From: Pleionea sp041589565
Lineage (GTDB): Bacteria > Pseudomonadota > Gammaproteobacteria > Enterobacterales > Kangiellaceae
Length of the DNA: 10,664 nucleotides
Assembly: GCA_041589565.1 (NCBI GenBank)
Contig: JBFHVL010000114.1
Coordinates: 1-10,664, forward strand
Reading direction: 5' to 3'
Shown here: positions 6,475-10,664 of the stretch, in pieces
Numbering within the stretch: the stretch's first letter is position 1
Layout: the number at the start of each line of letters is the position of its first letter
Notes under the pieces: generated by a model
The model's database searches: none
The model's input: the letters and a program-made list of their open reading frames with translations, nothing else
Told to the model about the DNA's origin: nothing
Position numbers and translations under genes: made by a program

Positions 6475-6515
6475 TCGTATCTGGAACCTGGCGTTATCAA
6501 TGTTTGGTATTAAAC

Positions 6516-7007
6516 ATGGTTACTGATCCTCAGCTCAAATCATCTCCAACACTTGTTAAAGAAACCGCACGTGTGGTGTCGGTGGATGGAGAGTACGCCT
6601 GGGTGGAAGCTCAGGCTACATCGGGTTGTCAAAGTTGTGAAGTTAACCAATCTTGTGGCACAGGTCTTCTCCGTCATATGTTCGGGCGTCGAATTTTTCA
6701 TCACCGTATAAGAAATACTCTAGACGCACGGCCGGGCGAGCTCGTCATAGTTGGCGTTCCACAAGGTGGCTTATTGCTTGCTTCATTAATTATCTATTCA
6801 CTACCCATAGTTACTTTATTTGCCGCTGCACTTGTTGCTCAGGTTTTACTATTTCCTGAGTGGGGTATTGTACTCGTTGCGTTATTCGGTTTGGCATTTG
6901 GATTGTTGATGTCAGGTTGGGCGGGAAAGCGGTTGGAGAAAAGCGTAAAAACACGAATTTCAATGCTATGTAAAGCTGACTCAAATATGGTGTTACAAAT
7001 CGAGTGA
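6516..7007 (+). CDS. rseC: RseC/MucC family inner-membrane regulator
   Basis: RseC (MucC) is an inner-membrane protein with a mild modulating effect on sigma-E activity; relatives have also been linked to the Rnf/SoxR-reducing system. From the ATG at 6516 the product has 163 residues, close to the E. coli length. The cytoplasmic N-terminal part begins ETARVVSVDGEYAWVEAQ and contains the cysteine motif C38-x2-C41-x5-C47 (CQSCEVNQSCG), as in the family. It then reaches the GELVIVGVPQGGLLLASLIIY boundary. Two membrane segments follow (about residues 84-108 and 113-136), with a short basic tail. A TTG four codons upstream is possible but unlikely. No good ribosome binding site precedes either start, which is odd for a gene now separated from rseA by 123 nt. 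Co-transcription with mucD is likely (67-nt gap). Confidence 0.9.
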   Translation: MVTDPQLKSSPTLVKETARVVSVDGEYAWVEAQATSGCQSCEVNQSCGTGLLRHMFGRRIFHHRIRNTLDARPGELVIVGVPQGGLLLASLIIYSLPIVTLFAAALVAQVLLFPEWGIVLVALFGLAFGLLMSGWAGKRLEKSVKTRISMLCKADSNMVLQIE

Positions 7008-7062
7008 CACTTTTGGCATGGTTTTTTGTCCTAATCAAAGTTTTAAAAAATTACAAAGACAC

Positions 7063-7067
7063 AGGAG
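7063..7067 (+). promoter_or_regulatory. Ribosome binding site setting a GTG start for mucD
   Basis: AGGAG at 7063-7067 lies 7 nt before the GTG at 7075. That GTG is followed directly by a classic signal peptide, so the site decides in favour of GTG over the in-frame ATG at 7018, which has no ribosome binding site and would place 19 basic residues before the signal sequence. Confidence 0.8.
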
Positions 7068-7074
7068 AAACAAG

Positions 7075-8364
7075 GTGAAATTTACGAAGCTGTTTTCGTT
7101 AGTTCTGTTGGCCATACTGTGCGGGGTGGTGCAGGCGGCACTACCTGATTTTACCAAAGTTGTGGATAAAGTTCGTGACTCAGTAGTCGTGATTAAAACT
7201 GAAGTAGAGAGCCGAGGGCGTAAGGCCGATGGCCCTTCGGGCTCCGGGTTCGTGATTGACGATGATGGCTTTGTACTCACCAATCGCCATGTGATTCATG
7301 GAGTCGATACCATTTTTGTTCAGTTGGTGAACAAAAAGGTATTTAAAGCAAAATTATTGGGTGAAGATGAAGGAACTGATATCGCTTTACTGAAAATTGA
7401 GGCGAAAGGGCTTAAAGAAGTTGCCGTTGGAGATGTTCAAAAGCTTAAAGTGGGAGCTTGGGTGTTGGCGTACGGAGCTCCTTTTGGGCTGGAGCATACT
7501 GTTACCGCGGGTATTGTCAGTGCCAAAGGCCGAGGTCTGAGAACCGAGCAATATGTTCCTTTCATCCAAACCGATGCCGCAGTTAACCGCGGAAACTCCG
7601 GCGGCCCCCTTTTTAATGAGAAGGGCGAAGTGGTTGGAATTAATTCTCAGATTTTTAGTATGACCGGTGGCAACATGGGGTTAGCCTTTGCAATTCCCAT
7701 GGATTTAGCGATGGATGTTGCTGATCAATTGCGGAAAAAGGGAAAGGTCAGCCGAGGTTACTTAGGGGTCGGATACCAGGAAGTGGATTTCGATAAAGCA
7801 CAGGCGTTTGGTCTGGAAGAAGTAACCGGCGCGCTAATCAATCAGGTGACACCGGGTTCTCCAGCAGATAGTGGTGGGCTTCAGGTTGGTGATATTGTGA
7901 TGGAAATCGATGGTAAGCGCGTTATGACTTACACGGACCTACCTTTTTTCGTTGGACGCATCAGGCCCGGTACAGAGATAGAAATGGTGGTAATCCGAGA
8001 AGGAAAACGCAAGTCTCTCGATATTATTGTGGGTGAAAGAAGCGATACCCAGGTGGCGTCATCTGCTAATAGTGAGTCGACGGAAGCTGCGCTAGGCATG
8101 GTGGTCAGTGAGCTTACCGACGAAATGAAAGACGCCTCCGATGTGAGTTACGGAGTGCTGGTACGGCGGGTATTTGACGGAGCAGCATTAGATGCGGGGA
8201 TTCGGGAAGGCGATATTTTACAAATGCTTAATCAGCAGCGTATTGCCAGCGTTGAGGACTATCAAGAAGCATTAGGCGGATTGCCTGAAAACGGCTCGGT
8301 GGCGGTACTTGTAGTACGACGAGGGTTTGGGCCGAGATTTCTGGTCTTAAGAATGGGAGAATAA
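7075..8364 (+). CDS. mucD: Periplasmic serine protease, DegP/MucD (HtrA) family
   Basis: HtrA proteases degrade or refold damaged proteins in the periplasm. MucD also restrains sigma-E activation. The 429-residue product has a signal peptide with hydrophobic core LFSLVLLAILCGVV, probably cleaved after VQA at residue 21. The trypsin-like domain carries the complete triad: H72 (LTNRHVI), D102 (GTDIALLK) and S175 (VNRGNSGGPL). PDZ1 spans about residues 226-320 and opens with RGYLGVGYQEV. PDZ2 spans about 335-427 and includes VLVRRVFDGAALDAGIREGDIL. The protein is shorter than DegP or MucD, about 450-475 residues. Much of the difference is in the LA loop: only about 15 residues separate VVVI (37-40) from the GSGF of the protease core (57-60), and the phenylalanine/glycine/glutamine-rich insert of DegP is absent. 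With two PDZ domains and a cleavable signal it is not DegS. The operon position supports the MucD name. Confidence 0.93.
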   Translation: MKFTKLFSLVLLAILCGVVQAALPDFTKVVDKVRDSVVVIKTEVESRGRKADGPSGSGFVIDDDGFVLTNRHVIHGVDTIFVQLVNKKVFKAKLLGEDEGTDIALLKIEAKGLKEVAVGDVQKLKVGAWVLAYGAPFGLEHTVTAGIVSAKGRGLRTEQYVPFIQTDAAVNRGNSGGPLFNEKGEVVGINSQIFSMTGGNMGLAFAIPMDLAMDVADQLRKKGKVSRGYLGVGYQEVDFDKAQAFGLEEVTGALINQVTPGSPADSGGLQVGDIVMEIDGKRVMTYTDLPFFVGRIRPGTEIEMVVIREGKRKSLDIIVGERSDTQVASSANSESTEAALGMVVSELTDEMKDASDVSYGVLVRRVFDGAALDAGIREGDILQMLNQQRIASVEDYQEALGGLPENGSVAVLVVRRGFGPRFLVLRMGE

Positions 8365-8430
8365 CGTCAGTTGCTATCCTCTGCTGCCTTTGTTGAGTAA
8401 AATGCGGTAGAATCTGCGCCCTTTGGATTA

Positions 8431-8455
8431 GCCTCTTCAGTTTAACTGGAGAGGC
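8431..8455 (+). promoter_or_regulatory. Stem-loop in the mucD-lepA gap
   Basis: GCCTCTTCAG (8431-8440) pairs with CTGGAGAGGC (8446-8455) around the loop TTTAA, giving a 10-bp stem with one G-T pair. A TTTTT run follows only after 8 nt (8464-8468), so this is at best a weak terminator for the mucD transcript. A TAGAAT (8408-8413) resembling a -10 element lies just upstream but lacks a good -35. If it were active, the stem would sit close to the 5' end of the lepA mRNA. Confidence 0.45.
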
Positions 8456-8521
8456 GAATTGCATTTTTGCCTAGCTGACTGAAATAGCCGCAGCGGGCTA
8501 ATTAGGTACTGAATCAGGTTT

Positions 8522-10324
8522 ATGTCGTATACCCAATATATTCGAAATTTCTCTATTATTGCCCATATCGACCATGGAAAGTCGACTCTGTCGGATCGCT
8601 TAATCCAGTATTGTGGAGGTTTGACAGACCGTGAAATGGAAGAACAGGTTCTCGACTCCATGGAACTAGAGCGCGAGCGCGGTATTACCATTAAGGCACA
8701 AAGTGTTACTTTGGAATACAAGGCAAAGGACGGCAATACCTATCAACTTAACTTCATAGATACGCCAGGACATGTCGACTTTTCCTATGAAGTTTCGCGC
8801 TCGTTGGCAGCTTGTGAGGGAGCTTTATTGGTTGTAGACGCAGGGCAAGGTGTTGAGGCTCAAACCGTAGCCAACTGCTATACAGCGATTGAGCAGGAGC
8901 TCGAAGTTATACCGATTTTAAACAAAATTGACCTTCCGGCGGCGGACCCCGATCGAGTGAGCCAGGAAATTGAAGATATTATTGGCATAGAAGCGACCGA
9001 TGCCGTGCGTTGCTCGGCGAAAACCGGAGTTGGGATTGAAGACGTTCTTGAAACCATTGTGGCGAAAGTTCCTCCTGCTCAAGGCGATGATAATGCTCCA
9101 CTTAAGGCACTTATCGTAGACTCCTGGTTCGATAACTATCTTGGAGTTGTGTCGCTCGTCCGAGTGGTCGAAGGCACCTTGTGCGCAGGTGACAAAATGC
9201 TGGTGATGTCGACTAAAAAGGCTCATCTAGTTGATCAGGTAGGTATTTTTACACCCAAGCGCAAAGAAACCGGTAAGTTGCGAGCGGGCGAAGTCGGCTA
9301 TGTGATAGCTGGCATTAAGGATATTTTGGGGGCTCCTGTTGGGGATACCCTGACTTCGTTGAAAAATCCTGCTGAAGAGCGGTTGCCCGGCTTCAAAAAA
9401 GTTAAGCCTCAGGTCTATGCCGGTCTTTTTCCAGTTTCTTCTGATGATTACGAAAGTTTTCGGGATGCATTGGGTAAATTAAGTTTGAATGATGCCTCTT
9501 TGTTTTATGAACCAGAAAACTCAACTGCGCTAGGATTTGGATTCCGCTGTGGATTCCTAGGCATGCTCCATATGGAAATCATTCAGGAGCGTCTGGAGCG
9601 CGAGTATGATCTCGATCTGATCACCACGGCACCAACGGTAGTTTTTGAAATTGTTAGAAATGATGGCGAAGTGGTTCATGTTGATAACCCTTCCAAGCTA
9701 CCTGATCCCGGCGAAATTTCTGAAATGCGAGAGCCAATTGTGGAAGCGAGTATATTGGTTCCTCAGGAATACTTAGGCAACGTAATTACCTTGTGCGTCG
9801 AAAAGCGTGGCGTACAGAAAAATATGCACTATGCAGGTAATCAGGTTCAGCTGACTTACGAACTTCCAATGAATGAGGTCGTACTGGATTTCTTTGACCG
9901 CATCAAATCAGTCAGTCGAGGCTACGCTTCACTTGACTACAACTTTGTTCGATTTCAGGCTGCTAACCTGGCTCGTCTCGATATTCTGATTAATGGTGAT
10001 AAAGTTGACGCACTTGCAATTATTGTACATCGTGATCAAGCGTTTTATCGTGGTCGTGAGCTGGTCGAAAAAATGAAAGAGTTGATCCCTCGACAAATGT
10101 TCGAAGTGGCGATTCAAGCCGCCATTGGTAATCAGATAGTTGCTCGCTCAACGGTTAAGGCGTTACGAAAAAATGTTACCGCGAAGTGTTATGGCGGTGA
10201 TGTTAGCCGTAAGAAAAAGCTGTTGCAAAAACAGAAAGAAGGTAAGAAGCGCATGAAGCAAGTGGGACGAGTGGAGATCCCTCAAGATGCCTTCCTTGCA
10301 GTGCTTCAGGTTGGAAAAGACTAA
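8522..10324 (+). CDS. lepA: Elongation factor 4 (LepA), translational GTPase
   Basis: LepA/EF4 is a ribosome-dependent GTPase related to EF-G that acts in translation, including initiation or ribosome assembly steps; its precise role is debated. The product has 600 residues, almost identical in length to E. coli LepA. All GTPase motifs are present: G1 AHIDHGKST (14-22), G2 RGITI (53-57), G3 DTPGH (80-84), G4 NKID (134-137) and G5 SAKTG (165-169). The LepA-specific C-terminal domain is complete. It ends in the basic segment around CYGGDVSRKKKLLQKQKEGK, followed by KRMKQVGRVEIPQDAFLAVL, which is diagnostic for the family. The ATG at 8522 follows CAGG at about 8516-8519. As is usual, lepB follows directly (27-nt gap), so the two form an operon, probably with partial read-through from mucD. 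Confidence 0.99.
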   Translation: MSYTQYIRNFSIIAHIDHGKSTLSDRLIQYCGGLTDREMEEQVLDSMELERERGITIKAQSVTLEYKAKDGNTYQLNFIDTPGHVDFSYEVSRSLAACEGALLVVDAGQGVEAQTVANCYTAIEQELEVIPILNKIDLPAADPDRVSQEIEDIIGIEATDAVRCSAKTGVGIEDVLETIVAKVPPAQGDDNAPLKALIVDSWFDNYLGVVSLVRVVEGTLCAGDKMLVMSTKKAHLVDQVGIFTPKRKETGKLRAGEVGYVIAGIKDILGAPVGDTLTSLKNPAEERLPGFKKVKPQVYAGLFPVSSDDYESFRDALGKLSLNDASLFYEPENSTALGFGFRCGFLGMLHMEIIQERLEREYDLDLITTAPTVVFEIVRNDGEVVHVDNPSKLPDPGEISEMREPIVEASILVPQEYLGNVITLCVEKRGVQKNMHYAGNQVQLTYELPMNEVVLDFFDRIKSVSRGYASLDYNFVRFQAANLARLDILINGDKVDALAIIVHRDQAFYRGRELVEKMKELIPRQMFEVAIQAAIGNQIVARSTVKALRKNVTAKCYGGDVSRKKKLLQKQKEGKKRMKQVGRVEIPQDAFLAVLQVGKD

Positions 10325-10351
10325 TAACAAAATGTAACTTTTGGGACCAAT

Positions 10352-10664
10352 ATGGATTTTAAAACCATTTTAATCGTTGTTTTTATTATTACATCTATCG
10401 TCAGTGGACTGGATAAATGGGTGTGGGCGAAACAGCGCAAAGATAAGCTTGAACAGGCGAAACAAAAAAAGCGTAATCTGGACTTTGAAAGCGCACAAAA
10501 AATATTGGCTAAGCCAGAGTGGATCGAATTCTCCGATTCCATGTTTATCCTGACGTGCGCTGCGGCGGTTGTCTGGATGATGTTACCAAACTTTGAGTTG
10601 ATATTGGTTGTGGCTCTTGGAATAAGTTTTGTGATCACTTTGGTTGAAAAGCTGTACATGGAAA
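10352..10664 (+). CDS. lepB: Signal peptidase I (LepB), N-terminal part with extra membrane module (cut by window edge)
   Basis: Signal peptidase I removes signal peptides from exported proteins at the outer face of the inner membrane. About 104 codons are visible, from the ATG at 10352 (GGGA about 6 nt upstream) to the right edge. The sequence opens with a membrane segment (ILIVVFIITSIVSGL, about residues 6-20), then DKWVWAKQRK and a charged linker, as in the N-terminal anchor of LepB. EWIEFSDSMF (about 56-65) sits where other LepB proteins have the VEY..SFFP segment before their second membrane span. Instead of reaching the catalytic PSGSM motif, the chain passes through a membrane span (about 66-82) and another (about 83-98) ending VEKLYME. 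The catalytic serine and lysine lie beyond the window, so the call rests on position after lepA and on the N-terminal pattern. Confidence 0.75.
   Translation, partial: MDFKTILIVVFIITSIVSGLDKWVWAKQRKDKLEQAKQKKRNLDFESAQKILAKPEWIEFSDSMFILTCAAAVVWMMLPNFELILVVALGISFVITLVEKLYME

Noticed and set aside
6483..6511. GGAACCT before rseC as a sigma-E -35
   Set aside because: The -35 has a mismatch in the core, and the only TCAAT is 7 nt downstream, so spacing is wrong.
6504..6515. TTG start four codons before the rseC ATG
   Set aside because: No ribosome binding site supports it and the family does not need the extra residues; the ATG at 6516 is the simpler choice.
7018..7074. In-frame ATG at 7018 as the start of the HtrA protease
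   Set aside because: It has no ribosome binding site and would put 19 mostly polar and basic residues before the signal peptide. The GTG at 7075 has AGGAG at the right distance and begins the signal peptide directly.
10321..10659. 112-codon minus-strand open frame opposite lepB
   Set aside because: It is antisense to the lepB start and runs to the window edge region. The plus-strand frame has a start, a ribosome binding site, membrane segments and the expected position.

Overview
The window is chromosomal DNA from a gammaproteobacterium with moderate, slightly AT-leaning composition. Every confidently named gene is a conserved housekeeping or envelope-stress gene. The order nadB (divergent) - rpoE/algU - rseA/mucA - rseC/mucC - mucD - lepA - lepB, with ygfZ and sdhE on the far side of nadB, is the arrangement known from Pseudomonas and related marine gammaproteobacteria. 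I cannot resolve the genus from the sequence alone. I see no insertion sequence, phage gene, tRNA, rRNA or CRISPR array.

Layout. Positions 1-319 (minus) hold the N-terminal part of YgfZ. Divergent from it are sdhE (443-697) and a YgfX-like membrane protein (717-1166), a pair linked to succinate dehydrogenase flavinylation. On the minus strand follow a GNAT acetyltransferase/nitrilase-superfamily fusion (1347-2897) and, upstream of it, nadB (2992-4587), L-aspartate oxidase of NAD biosynthesis. The 261-nt divergent region 4588-4848 carries two candidate promoters for rpoE and a possible 15-codon leader reading frame. The sigma-E module then runs on the plus strand: rpoE (4849-5418), rseA (5739-6392), rseC (6516-7007) and mucD (7075-8364). 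After it come the elongation factor gene lepA (8522-10324) and the start of lepB (10352 to the window edge).

How it works together. RpoE is the envelope-stress sigma factor, RseA its membrane-bound anti-sigma factor, RseC an accessory inner-membrane protein, and MucD a periplasmic protease. Sites resembling the sigma-E consensus precede both rpoE (CGAACTT-N16-TCATA) and rseA (GGAACTT-N16-TCAAG), which suggests autoregulation of sigma factor and anti-sigma factor from separate promoters.

Main surprises: rseB/mucB, normally between rseA and rseC, is absent, and only 123 nt carrying a perfect 24-bp inverted repeat remains; rseA is separated from rpoE by 320 nt and has its own sigma-E-like promoter; the MucD-like protease lacks most of the long LA loop of DegP; and LepB begins with what looks like an extra membrane module. 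None of these amounts to a wholly new system. Together they suggest a rewired sigma-E regulon.
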